NCBI RefSeq assembly: GCF_017487405.1
Contig: NZ_CP062222.1
Span: forward strand, 1,163,001-1,227,000
DNA: 64,000 bases
Direction of reading: 5' to 3'
Origin: Brevundimonas goettingensis
GTDB taxonomy: Bacteria; Pseudomonadota; Alphaproteobacteria; Caulobacterales; Caulobacteraceae
The notes under the pieces were generated by a model. That model ran no database searches. It was not told the origin of the DNA and saw only the letters and a program-made list of their open reading frames with translations. Shown here piece after piece: positions 43,279 to 51,376 of the stretch; the stretch's first letter is position 1; the number at the start of each line of letters is the position of its first letter. The position numbers were made by a program, and so were the translations under genes.

Positions 43279-43926
43279 ATGCTCGGCTGGTTTCAGGCGC
43301 TGCTGCCCAAGGAAGACAATTTCTTCCGTCTGTTCGACGCCCATGCCGCCACCCTGACCAAGGGCGCGGACGCCATGCGTCACATGCTGGATGGCGGCGG
43401 GGCGGTTCCGGACTGGTGCGCGAAGATCGTCGAGCATGAGAACGAGGCGGACGACGTGGCACGCGAGGTCCTGTTCGCCGTGCGCCGCAGCTTCATCACC
43501 CCCTTCGACCGGTCCGATATCCGCGGCCTGACCAACTCGCTGGATGACGCCATCGACCAGATGCAGAAGACCGCGAAATGCGTGACCCTGTATGATCTGA
43601 GGGACTTCGCGCCGCAGATGCGCGACCTGGGCGACATCGCGGTGCGTTGTGCGGCCCTGACGGTCGAGGCGGTGGCCCTGCTGCCGAACATGAGCAAGAA
43701 CCGGGACCGGTTGAACGCCCTGACCGAGCAGTTGGCGAACCTGGAGAGCGAAAGCGACGTCCTCTACGATCAGGGCATGAAGGCCCTGTATCTGGAGCAG
43801 AAGGGGGCCGGCAGCGCGCTGGACTTCATCATCGGCGCCGAGGTCTATGACCATCTGGAGAAGGTGATCGACCGGTTCGAAGATGTGGCGACGCGCATCA
43901 GCGGCATCCTCGTCGAGCACCTGTAA
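43279..43926 (+). CDS. DUF47 family PhoU-like protein
   Basis: A 215-residue all-helical protein of the PhoU-related DUF47 family. MLGWFQALLPKEDNFFRLFDAHA opens it, and EHENEADDVAREVLFAVRRSFITPFDRSDI followed by LDDAIDQM carries the acidic metal-binding motif. Such proteins are encoded with PiT phosphate transporters and are thought to regulate them. The PiT gene begins two bases after the stop, so the two are co-expressed. A ribosome binding site GGAGGATG precedes the ATG. Confidence 0.92.
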   Translation: MLGWFQALLPKEDNFFRLFDAHAATLTKGADAMRHMLDGGGAVPDWCAKIVEHENEADDVAREVLFAVRRSFITPFDRSDIRGLTNSLDDAIDQMQKTAKCVTLYDLRDFAPQMRDLGDIAVRCAALTVEAVALLPNMSKNRDRLNALTEQLANLESESDVLYDQGMKALYLEQKGAGSALDFIIGAEVYDHLEKVIDRFEDVATRISGILVEHL

Positions 43927-43927
43927 G

Positions 43928-44929
43928 GTGGATCACGCCCTTCTGATCCTGGTCTTTCTGATCGGCGTCGCCCTGCTGTTCGACTTTCTGAACGGCCTGC
44001 ATGACGCGGCGAACTCGATCGCGACCATCGTGGCGACGCGGGTGTTGCCGCCCGTCTTCGCCGTGGGCTGGGCCGCCTTCTTCAACTTCATCGCCTTCCT
44101 GTTCTTCGGCCTGCACGTGGCCTCGACGATCGGCAAGGGGATCATCGATCCGCACATCGTCTCGGATCAGGTCATCTTCGGCGCCCTGATGGGCGCTATT
44201 ACCTGGAACGTGGTGACCTGGATGGCGGGGATTCCGTCGTCGAGTTCGCACGCCCTCGTCGGCGGCCTGTTGGGCGCGGGCGTGGCCAAGGCCGGGTTGG
44301 GCGCGGTCGTCCTGACGGGCACGCTGAAGACCGTAGCGGCCATCTTCCTGTCGCCGGCCATCGGCTTCGCCCTGGCCCTGCTGCTGGTCTTCATCGTGTC
44401 GTGGGCCTTCGTGAAGGCCAATCCCGCGTTCGCCGACAAGGCCTTCCGATCGCTACAGTTCATCTCCGCCTCGGCCTATTCGCTGGGGCACGGCGGCAAT
44501 GACGCCCAGAAGACCATGGGCATCATCGCCATCCTGTTGCTCTCGCGGGCCCCGGCCGGTACCGAGTTCCACGTCCCGATGTGGGTCGTGCTGACCTGTC
44601 AGTCGGCCATCGCCCTGGGCACGCTGTTCGGCGGCTGGAAGATCGTTCACACCATGGGGTCGAAGATCACGCGGCTTTCGCCCCAGCAGGGCTTCTGCGC
44701 CGAGACGGGCGGGGCCATCACCCTGTTCCTCGCCACGGGTCTGGGGATCCCGGTTTCGACCACCCACACCATCACCGGCGCGATCGTCGGCGTGGGCGCC
44801 GCCCGCCGGGTCTCGGCCGTGCGCTGGGGCGTGGCCCGCAGCATCGTCACCGCCTGGTTCATCACGATGCCGGCCGCCGCCGCAGTGGGCGGGATCTTCT
44901 ACTACGTCGGCGGGCTTTTCCTGACGTGA
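43928..44929 (+). CDS. PiT family inorganic phosphate transporter
   Basis: A 333-residue low-affinity phosphate/metal symporter with about ten transmembrane helices. The two inverted PiT signatures are visible: FLNGLHDAANSIATIVATRVL in the first half and SLGHGGNDAQKTMGIIAILLL in the second. GIPSSSSHALVGGLLG and IPVSTTHTITGAIVGVG are the paired PSSSH/PVSTTH motifs. Start GTG 43928 follows the DUF47 stop directly; its own stop overlaps the next gene's GTG by four bases (GTGA, 44926-44929), making a three-gene coupled unit. Confidence 0.94.
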   Translation: MDHALLILVFLIGVALLFDFLNGLHDAANSIATIVATRVLPPVFAVGWAAFFNFIAFLFFGLHVASTIGKGIIDPHIVSDQVIFGALMGAITWNVVTWMAGIPSSSSHALVGGLLGAGVAKAGLGAVVLTGTLKTVAAIFLSPAIGFALALLLVFIVSWAFVKANPAFADKAFRSLQFISASAYSLGHGGNDAQKTMGIIAILLLSRAPAGTEFHVPMWVVLTCQSAIALGTLFGGWKIVHTMGSKITRLSPQQGFCAETGGAITLFLATGLGIPVSTTHTITGAIVGVGAARRVSAVRWGVARSIVTAWFITMPAAAAVGGIFYYVGGLFLT

Positions 44930-45378
44930 CCGGCAAGGCGGTCAAAAGGTCCGCCCGATCCGAAACACGACAGGTCGCCGCCCTGCCGTGGCGCATCGGC
45001 GCGAGCGGCCGCGAAGTCCTGATGATCACCTCGCGCGAGACGCGCCGCTGGGTCATCCCCAAGGGCGGGCGCATGGCCGGCAAGACCGATCCCCAGGCCG
45101 CCGCCGTCGAGGCGATGGAGGAGGCGGGGGTGCAGGGGGAGATCGCCCAGACCGCCATCGGCGCCTTTCGTTACGCCAAACGCCTGCGTGGCGGCGATGT
45201 CCGCAACTGCGTGGTCGCGGTCTATCCGCTGAAGGTCCTGATCCAGCTGGGCGCCTGGCCGGAGGCGGCCGAGCGGGAGCGGCGCTGGATGTCGCTGGAA
45301 GATGCCGCGAATGCGGTCATGGAGCCGGACCTGGCCGAGATGATCCGCGGCTTCGCGGGCGTCGCGCTCGACGACTGA
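44926..45378 (+). CDS. Nudix hydrolase with atypical Nudix box
   Basis: A 150-residue protein with a Nudix fold. The box region is WVIPKGGRMAGKTDPQAAAV followed by EAMEEAGV, where the canonical G-x5-E-x7-R-E-U-x-E-E-x-G-U has Lys for the first Glu and Val for the Arg, while the catalytic EAMEE acidic core is kept. The WVIPKG start matches the diphosphoinositol/diadenosine polyphosphate type. It is translationally coupled to the PiT gene, so a link with phosphate or (di)nucleotide polyphosphate turnover is plausible. Start GTG 44926 is chosen for the overlap. Confidence 0.85.
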   Translation: MTGKAVKRSARSETRQVAALPWRIGASGREVLMITSRETRRWVIPKGGRMAGKTDPQAAAVEAMEEAGVQGEIAQTAIGAFRYAKRLRGGDVRNCVVAVYPLKVLIQLGAWPEAAERERRWMSLEDAANAVMEPDLAEMIRGFAGVALDD

Positions 45379-45379
45379 T

Positions 45380-46549
45380 CTAGTTGGCCATGAAGCGCCG
45401 CTGGGCCTTCATCATGGCGGTGATCAGGGCCTTCTCGCTCTCGGCCAGATAGGGGTTCCAGACGTCGAAAATGAGGATGACCCGCAGCGCGTCGGCGTCG
45501 TTCCAGGCCTCGTGCTCAATGGTGTCGTCGAAGACCCAGGCCTGACCCATCTTCCAGTCCCGGGTGGTGTTGCCGACGCGGAAGCGCGCCGGGCCGGGCA
45601 GGATCAGCGGCAGATGGCACAGCAGCCGGACATTGGCCGATCCCGTGTGCGGCGGGATATGGGTGTGCGGCTGCAGGGCCGAGAAGACGGCGGTCGGGGC
45701 GAAGTCGTCCTGATGCGCCATCGGCAGGCGGTCCAGCAGGGCGGCGGTCCCGGGACAGCGGTCGCAGATATCGTCCTGCTTCGCTCCGTCCTTCCACAGG
45801 AACAGGGAGGACCATTTCAGGGAGTGGTTCAGCTCTCCCCACTGGTTCACCGGCGCCTCGGGCGGGTACTGGATATAGGGGGCGAACCGGTCGAGCTCGG
45901 TCTCGACCAGGGCGGTCAGTTCGTCCTGGATCATCTGCGTCGCCCCCTCCAGCTCTCCCAGCCAGGGGAAGAGGGTGCGGTCATAGAAGGGGATGGCGGG
46001 CAGGCGGGGGTAGTTGAGCAGGATCGGCTCCTGCTTCGGCGCGGACTTGAGGCCGGCGTAGATCTCCAGCCCCTCGTCGAACCGGTCCAGGGTCTCGGGA
46101 TCGACGGCGCCGCGCAGGCCGGCGACCTCGGCCAGCATATGGTCGCGCAGGGCCTGGGCGTGGGTTCTGACGAACTCCGAGGCGTAGTCGAGCTGTTTGA
46201 GGACGGCCGGCGGGCAGCGGTCGCGCGGCGGTGCGATCTTGAGCGCGTTGCGATAGACCTCGGCCGCCGCCTTGCCGCGGCCGATCTTCTCCAGCAGGGC
46301 GCCCTTGGCCAGCAGGGCGACGAAATCATAGGGCTCCATCGACAGGGCGCGGTCGATCAGGGCCAGTGAGCCGACGAAATCCCCTTGAAGCCGCAGGGCC
46401 ACCGAGCGGTTCAGGACGCCGTTGTGAGTGGGGCCGATGGCGTCGGCCTGGTCCAGCAGGCGAATGGCTCCGGGGGCGTCGAGCCGGGCCAGGGCCTCGC
46501 CGGCCTGACGCAGCAAATCGGCCTGTCGGCTCCCCAGATCTCCGGCCAT
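45380..46549 (-). CDS. TPR-containing aspartyl/asparaginyl beta-hydroxylase family protein
   Basis: A 389-residue protein in two parts. The N-terminal 130 residues are TPR-like helices (GAIRLLDQADAIGPTHNGVL, ALIDRALSMEPYDFVALLAKG, GRGKAAAEVYRNALKIAP). The C-terminal 200 residues form a double-stranded beta-helix of the Asp/Asn beta-hydroxylase type: FSALQPHTHIPPHTGSANVRL gives the first iron-site histidine region, and AWVFDDTIEHEAWNDADALRV gives the second. These are Fe(II)/2-oxoglutarate-dependent oxygenases; the substrate is unknown. It is convergent with the Nudix gene with one base between stops. The start is the ATG at 46549. Confidence 0.87.
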   Translation of the reverse strand: MAGDLGSRQADLLRQAGEALARLDAPGAIRLLDQADAIGPTHNGVLNRSVALRLQGDFVGSLALIDRALSMEPYDFVALLAKGALLEKIGRGKAAAEVYRNALKIAPPRDRCPPAVLKQLDYASEFVRTHAQALRDHMLAEVAGLRGAVDPETLDRFDEGLEIYAGLKSAPKQEPILLNYPRLPAIPFYDRTLFPWLGELEGATQMIQDELTALVETELDRFAPYIQYPPEAPVNQWGELNHSLKWSSLFLWKDGAKQDDICDRCPGTAALLDRLPMAHQDDFAPTAVFSALQPHTHIPPHTGSANVRLLCHLPLILPGPARFRVGNTTRDWKMGQAWVFDDTIEHEAWNDADALRVILIFDVWNPYLAESEKALITAMMKAQRRFMAN

Positions 46550-46995
46550 CCCCAGCGCCCCCGCACTCGTGACAAAACTCTACAGTCCTATGACGTCGCG
46601 CTGCCGCCACCGCCTTATCGTTTGGATGCGGATTGTTTCGCGAATATTTCAGGTGAGGCGCCGGCCCAGTTCGTGTGCGAGGGCGGTTGATCTTTCACCG
46701 CATCGCCTGTAAGAGCGCCGCTTCTCCGTCGAGACCTCTGGTTTCGGCGGTCCTGTCCGAGAACTTCGGGGCGTGGGGGCCACCCATGCCGTAACTGTCA
46801 GAGAGCCCTCTGACGCCGTGGGGAGATGGGGACGCGAAATCTGGATTGCTGTCGGCCCGCCTGTCGGGATGACGGCCTCAGTCGCATCCTTCGGACAACA
46901 AGACCGGCCACAACGTCTCGCAGCGATGCGGAACGCTTTGGCCAAACGTCGTCCGGGAATAAGCCCGGGCGGCAACACCAAGACTGGAGACCGCA
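46550..46995 (+). other. Long leader/promoter region of rplJ-rplL
   Basis: A 446-bp non-coding stretch. A promoter (46687-46715) predicts a leader of about 275 nt. Near its end is a hairpin CCGGG (46953-46957), loop AATAAG, CCCGG (46964-46968), 28 bp before the rplJ start. A long leader before rplJ is where ribosomal protein L10 acts in other bacteria, so autogenous control is plausible. The first 130 bp carry the promoter of the divergent hydroxylase gene. Confidence 0.6.
46687..46715 (+). promoter_or_regulatory. Probable promoter of rplJ-rplL
   Basis: TTGATC (46687-46692), 17-base spacer, TAAGAG (46710-46715). The spacing is ideal and the -10 is imperfect. It would give a structured leader of about 275 nt. 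Confidence 0.5.
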
Positions 46996-47511
46996 ATGGA
47001 CCGCGCACAAAAGGCCGAGTCGATCGAAACGCTGAAAGGCGTTTTCGCTGACGCCGGCGCCGTGGTCGTGACCCACAACCTGGGTCTGACCGTTGCGGAA
47101 ATGGAAGACCTGCGTGGCAAGCTGCGCACTGCCGGCGGCGCGTTCAAGGTGGTCAAGAACCGCCTGGCGCTGAAGGCCCTGAACGTCGAGGAAGGCTCCG
47201 CCTACCACGGCCTGTTCAAGGGTCCGGTGGGCATCGCCTACGCCCCCGACGCCGTCACCGCCGCCAAGGTCACCGCCGATTACGCCAAGGGCAACGACAA
47301 GTTCGTCGTCCTGGGTGGTTTCATGGGCGAGACCGTTCTGGACGCCAACGGCGTTTCGACCCTGTCGAAGCTGCCGTCGCTGGATCAGATCCGCGCTTCG
47401 CTGCTCGGCCTGCTCAACGCTCCCGCGACCAAGGTCGCCGGCGTCGTGCAAGCTCCGGCTGCCCAACTGGCCCGCGTGTTCAACGCGTACGCCACCAAGG
47501 ACGCCGCGTAA
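46996..47511 (+). CDS. rplJ: 50S ribosomal protein L10
   Basis: The 171-residue L10, which anchors L7/L12 dimers on the ribosome. MDRAQKAESIETLKGVFADAGAVVV, LRTAGGAFKVVKNRLALKAL and the C-terminal helix LARVFNAYATK are typical. It follows a long leader and precedes rplL by 63 bp. The separation from rplKA by five kilobases of unrelated genes is unusual. Confidence 0.97.
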   Translation: MDRAQKAESIETLKGVFADAGAVVVTHNLGLTVAEMEDLRGKLRTAGGAFKVVKNRLALKALNVEEGSAYHGLFKGPVGIAYAPDAVTAAKVTADYAKGNDKFVVLGGFMGETVLDANGVSTLSKLPSLDQIRASLLGLLNAPATKVAGVVQAPAAQLARVFNAYATKDAA

Positions 47512-47574
47512 GCGACCCCGCTTCCATCTCTGCAAAAATCCAAACCAACCCAATCCTCCGAAGGAAATACTGAA

Positions 47575-47961
47575 ATGGCCGACCTGTCCAAGATCGTCGA
47601 AGACCTGTCCTCGCTGACCGTCCTCGAAGCCGCCGAACTGTCCAAGCTGCTGGAAGAAAAGTGGGGCGTCTCCGCCGCCGCTCCGGTCGCCATGGCCATG
47701 CCCGCCGGTGGTGGCGCCGCCGCCCCCGCCGAAGCTGCTGAAGAGCAAACCGAGTTCACCGTCGTCCTGCTGGACGGTGGCGACAAGAAGATCAACGTCA
47801 TCAAGGAAGTCCGTGGCGTGCGTTCGGACCTCGGTCTGAAGGAAGCCAAGGACCTGGTCGAAGCTGCTCCGGCCAACGTCGTCGAGAACGTCTCCAAGCA
47901 GACCGCCGACGAAATCAAGAAGAAGCTGGAAGAAGCCGGCGCCAAGATCCAGATCAAGTAA
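47575..47961 (+). CDS. rplL: 50S ribosomal protein L7/L12
   Basis: The 128-residue stalk protein that recruits translational GTPases. The N-terminal dimerisation domain ([20 protein letters not shown]) is joined by an Ala/Gly/Pro hinge to the C-terminal domain with [20 protein letters not shown] and [15 protein letters not shown]. The ribosome binding site is AAGGAAA. In most bacteria rpoB follows; here a double hairpin and an unrelated gene follow. Confidence 0.98.
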   Translation: MADLSKIVEDLSSLTVLEAAELSKLLEEKWGVSAAAPVAMAMPAGGGAAAPAEAAEEQTEFTVVLLDGGDKKINVIKEVRGVRSDLGLKEAKDLVEAAPANVVENVSKQTADEIKKKLEEAGAKIQIK

Positions 47962-47975
47962 GATCGGACTTTGGT

Positions 47976-48040
47976 CCCTCCTTCGGGAGGGCTCAGACTT
48001 CAGCGGGCCCGGCGAGCAATCGCCGGGCCCGTTTGCGTTT
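47976..48040 (+). terminator. Double hairpin terminator of rplJL
   Basis: A UUCG tetraloop hairpin (CCCTCC 47976-47981, GGAGGG 47986-47991) is followed by a perfect 12-bp stem (48004-48015 and 48020-48031, loop GCAA) with a TTTGCGTTT tail. Together they end the rplJ-rplL transcript. Confidence 0.85.
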
Positions 48041-48105
48041 GCGCGGGTGGCGTCAGGCGGGGCGGGTCACCATCTGTCGCCTCCAAGACAAGAAGGATGC
48101 CCTCC

Positions 48106-48786
48106 ATGAAGATTCTGATGGTTCTGACCTCGCACGACGAACTCGGTGACACCGGAAAGAAGACCGGCTTCTGGCTGGAGGAGTTCGCGGCGCCCTATTA
48201 CGCGCTCAAGGACGCCGGGGCGGAGATCGTGCTGGCCTCACCCAGGGGCGGTCAGCCGCCGCTCGATCCGAAGAGCGACGATGCGGACGCCCAGACGGAC
48301 GATACGCGCCGCTTCAAGGCTGACGCCGAGGCCCAGGAGGCTCTGGCCCATACGGTGACCCTGGCCAGTGTCGAGGCCGCCGACTTCGACGCCGTCTTCT
48401 ATCCGGGCGGGCATGGTCCGCTCTGGGATCTGGCCGAGGATGCAAAATCGATCGCCCTGATCGAGGCTTTCGTCGGGGCCGACAAGCCGGTCGCCGCCGT
48501 CTGTCACGCGCCGGGCGTGTTCAAGAACGTCAAGGCCGCGAACGGCGAGCCGCTGGTGAAGGGACGCGCCGTCGCGGGCTTCACCAACTCCGAGGAGGAG
48601 GCCGTGGGCCTGACCGAGGTGGTGCCGTTCCTGGTCGAGGACATGCTGAAGGCCAATGGCGGTCTTTACGCCAAGGGCCCGGACTGGGCGTCCTTCGTTC
48701 AGGTCGACGGCCAGCTGATCACGGGGCAGAACCCGGCCTCTTCACACGAGGCGGCAGAGGCGCTGCTGACGGCGCTCAAGGCCTAG
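48106..48786 (+). CDS. DJ-1/PfpI family class I glutamine amidotransferase-like protein
   Basis: A 226-residue protein of the ThiJ/DJ-1/PfpI superfamily, closest to HchA-like members that act as glyoxalase III or deglycase-type stress proteins. FYPGGHGPLWDL and AAVCHAPGVFKNV (nucleophile cysteine in the elbow, with the following histidine) are the active-site segments, and GFTNSEEEAVGL and DGQLITGQNPASS are typical of this branch. Of three possible ATGs the one at 48106 has a properly spaced AAGG. It is a single gene with a bidirectional terminator. Confidence 0.88.
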   Translation: MKILMVLTSHDELGDTGKKTGFWLEEFAAPYYALKDAGAEIVLASPRGGQPPLDPKSDDADAQTDDTRRFKADAEAQEALAHTVTLASVEAADFDAVFYPGGHGPLWDLAEDAKSIALIEAFVGADKPVAAVCHAPGVFKNVKAANGEPLVKGRAVAGFTNSEEEAVGLTEVVPFLVEDMLKANGGLYAKGPDWASFVQVDGQLITGQNPASSHEAAEALLTALKA

Positions 48787-48793
48787 CGAGCGG

Positions 48794-48822
48794 CGGCCCC
48801 GGGGAGACCCGGGGCCGTTGTT
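48794..48822 (+). terminator. Intrinsic terminator between convergent genes
   Basis: A perfect 10-bp stem (CGGCCCCGGG 48794-48803, CCCGGGGCCG 48808-48817) with a GAGA loop and TTGTTCT tail. It follows the DJ-1 family gene and abuts the end of the M61 gene. Confidence 0.8.
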
Positions 48823-50802
48823 CTATCGCCTTCTGGGGGCCCAGATGTCGGCCAGGCGGTCGGGGGCGCCCTCGGTCCGCGCCAGACGCGGATAGCGCAG
48901 GCCCTCGTGGTAGTCGAAGCTGACGGTGCGGTAGCGGCTGCCGTTCTTGAGCAGCAGGACGATGGGGTCGGTGGAGGTCTTTGCGGCCGTCACGGCGTCG
49001 CGCAGCACCTCGGGCGTCGCCGCGACCTCATTGACCGCGATCAGGTCCCAGCCGGCGCCCAGGGGCGCGTTGAAGGCCGGGCTGCCCCAGCGGATGTTGG
49101 ACAGGCGGTTGGTCGGCCCCGACAGGGTGAAGCCCAGCGAATACTGGAAATCAGTCGCCCAGCCGGACATGACCTTCTTCTCCAGCGCCGTCAGGGTGTC
49201 CGTGTAGGTCAGGAAATAGCCGGCGCGGGTGATGCCGTCGGTCGGGGCCCTGGCGTCCGGCCCGACCGCGTCCAGACGGCCGCGCAGGAAGGTCGCCCAG
49301 TCGTGGGCATAGACGCCGTTCAGGGCCGCGACGACCTCTTCGAACGTATAGCCGCGCGGGGTGTAGCGGCCGTCCTCGACGCCGAAGAAGGCCCTGGCGA
49401 AGTCGTCGAGCGACTTCCTGTTGTCGGTGCCCTCGCGGATCAGGGTGTCGGCGTCCAGCCACATCAGCTGGCTCTCTCGGTAATAGTCGCCGGTGCCGCG
49501 CATCCAGGACGTCCACTGGCCGGGCACGCGATAGCCCAGCAGGTTGTGGTTGTCGGTGTCTTGGAGCGCGCGCCACTCGCGGCCGGGCTGGTTCTCGTAG
49601 AAGGCGGCGACCCCGGCCAGCAGGATCTTCTCTTCCTCGACGGTGTGGATGCCCGAGCGGGCGGCGAGGACGTGGCCCCAGTACTCGGTTTGGCCCTCAT
49701 AGACCCACAGCAGGGTGTTCTGGGTCGGGACATTGTAGTTGGCGGTCAGCTCGTCGGCCGGCCGCATGAATTTGCCGTTCCAGGAGTGCGTGAACTCGTG
49801 CGGGATGGTGGCCCGGCCGCCGGCGTTCTTGTCCCATTCGGTGAAGAAGCCCGGGCCGCCGGTGTTCTCGGACGAGCGGTGATGCTCCAGCCCGATGCCG
49901 CCCAGCTGGTCCGACAGGGCCATCAGGACGTCGTAGTGGTCGAAGTGGCGTGCGCCGAACAGCCGGTCGGCCTGGGTGACCATGTTCTGGTAGAGGCCGA
50001 TCTGCTCGTCGGTGATGGCCAGGTTGGCGGCCTTGTCGGCGACGATCTCCATATGGACGGCGTCGCCGGTCGGATCGATGTCGACGCGGCGATGGTTGGC
50101 GCCCGCATACATGGGGCTGTCGACCAGGGTGTAGAGGTCGGTCGGCTTGAACGTCGCAAGGCCGTTCTCGAAGCTCTCGGTCTCCAGCGCCGTGCCATAG
50201 CCCCAGCCGGCGGGCAGCTGGATCGAGGGGGCGAAGGTGATCCGGCGCGAATAGTGGCCCGCCGGATAGAGCAGGGCCTTCTCCCACTGCATGTTCACGA
50301 TCGACGGCGTCATGGTCACGCGCCAGTTGGCGTTGTCCGGCTGGGTCAGCCACTGGAAGCTGACCTCGATCTCGGTGACGCCCTCGGGGATGTCGAGGTG
50401 GAAGGCATAGGGCTGGATCGTGTCGCGCAGCCATTCGATGCGCTTGCCCCCGCCGGTGACGGTGACGCCAGAGATCAGCTGGATGGGGCCGGTCGCGGCG
50501 TGGTTGCCCGGCAGATACTCCGGATAGAGCAGGGTCAGGGGGCCGGCGGCGACGGGGATGGTCTCCGTCACATTGACGATCTTGCGCTCCAGATCGGTGA
50601 CGTCGGCCTTGTAGCGGATCACGCCGGGGTAGGGTGTATCGACCGGCGCCGGGATCGCGGGCTGGGCGCGGGGCAGGGCCAGCGGCGCCTGGCTGGCGTC
50701 AGCGATGATGGGGGTTCCGGTTGTCGGAAAGGTCTGGCTGAGCGCGGGAGCCGCGGCAAGGGTCAGGGCGGCGGCGCAGGCGGACAGGAGCAGACGCGAC
50801 AT
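48823..50802 (-). CDS. Secreted M61 family (glycyl aminopeptidase-like) metallopeptidase
   Basis: A 659-residue exported zinc peptidase. A signal peptide (MSRLLLSACAAALTLAAAPALS) leads to an N-terminal beta domain (about residues 60-250), the catalytic domain with IPHEFTHSWNGKFMRP (H335, E336, H339), the third ligand in LLWVYEGQTEYWGHV, and a C-terminal PDZ-like region (about 550-640, GWDLIAVNEVAATPEVL). Members cleave N-terminal glycine or other small residues. The ATG at 50802, which gives the signal peptide, is preferred to the upstream in-frame start. It is followed by a terminator hairpin at the convergent junction. Confidence 0.9.
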   Translation of the reverse strand: MSRLLLSACAAALTLAAAPALSQTFPTTGTPIIADASQAPLALPRAQPAIPAPVDTPYPGVIRYKADVTDLERKIVNVTETIPVAAGPLTLLYPEYLPGNHAATGPIQLISGVTVTGGGKRIEWLRDTIQPYAFHLDIPEGVTEIEVSFQWLTQPDNANWRVTMTPSIVNMQWEKALLYPAGHYSRRITFAPSIQLPAGWGYGTALETESFENGLATFKPTDLYTLVDSPMYAGANHRRVDIDPTGDAVHMEIVADKAANLAITDEQIGLYQNMVTQADRLFGARHFDHYDVLMALSDQLGGIGLEHHRSSENTGGPGFFTEWDKNAGGRATIPHEFTHSWNGKFMRPADELTANYNVPTQNTLLWVYEGQTEYWGHVLAARSGIHTVEEEKILLAGVAAFYENQPGREWRALQDTDNHNLLGYRVPGQWTSWMRGTGDYYRESQLMWLDADTLIREGTDNRKSLDDFARAFFGVEDGRYTPRGYTFEEVVAALNGVYAHDWATFLRGRLDAVGPDARAPTDGITRAGYFLTYTDTLTALEKKVMSGWATDFQYSLGFTLSGPTNRLSNIRWGSPAFNAPLGAGWDLIAVNEVAATPEVLRDAVTAAKTSTDPIVLLLKNGSRYRTVSFDYHEGLRYPRLARTEGAPDRLADIWAPRRR

Positions 50803-50884
50803 AGGCAGGGATTCTCGGAACAGCCGGGGGAGGCGAACCCTCGACCGCCCCCGCCGTCCCGTCAAGACAAGCGTCCGGTCAGCG

Positions 50885-51301
50885 TCAGTGGGACGCGGCG
50901 GCGACCGGCGTCAGGGTCAGCTTCAGACCGTCGGTCATGGCGCCCGACGCGTCCTCGCGACCGGTCTCGAAACGAGCCGTTTCGCCGCGCTGGATCAGAA
51001 GACGCGGCTCCTGCGGCTGGTCGTCGGCGTGGCTGATGTTGGCGTAGAGGGCCAGGACCGTGTCGTCGCCGTCGCCCTGGACCGGGCTCAGCTCGGCGTT
51101 GACCTCGTAGCGCTGATCGCCGTCGGAGATCGAGATCTCCGCCGTGCCGTCCTCGACGATCAGGGTGCGGGCGGCGACCACCTCGACCCCATCGCGAACC
51201 ACCGACAGGTTCAGGGCGTAGCGTTCCGGAGGTTCGGCGGCGAAGGCCAGAGCGGGAAGGGCGGCGAGAAAGGCCGCGAGGGGGATGATCCGGAACGCCA
51301 T
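50885..51301 (-). CDS. Small secreted protein of unknown function
   Basis: A 138-residue protein with a clear signal peptide (MAFRIIPLAAFLAALPALAFA) and a beta-rich mature part (RYALNLSVVRDGVEVVAARTLIVEDG, YEVNAELSPV, RLLIQRGETARFETG). The ATG at 51301 has a very strong ribosome binding site, AAGGAGG. I do not recognise the family. It lies downstream of the DUF4198 gene on the same strand (75-bp gap), so the two may be co-transcribed. Confidence 0.72.
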   Translation of the reverse strand: MAFRIIPLAAFLAALPALAFAAEPPERYALNLSVVRDGVEVVAARTLIVEDGTAEISISDGDQRYEVNAELSPVQGDGDDTVLALYANISHADDQPQEPRLLIQRGETARFETGREDASGAMTDGLKLTLTPVAAASH

Positions 51302-51376
51302 GACGCCTCCTTGAAGTTGGGAGGTCAGCGTTCGGCGATTCTCTTGATCAGGCGAGAACGCGCTCACCTGGCCGGA

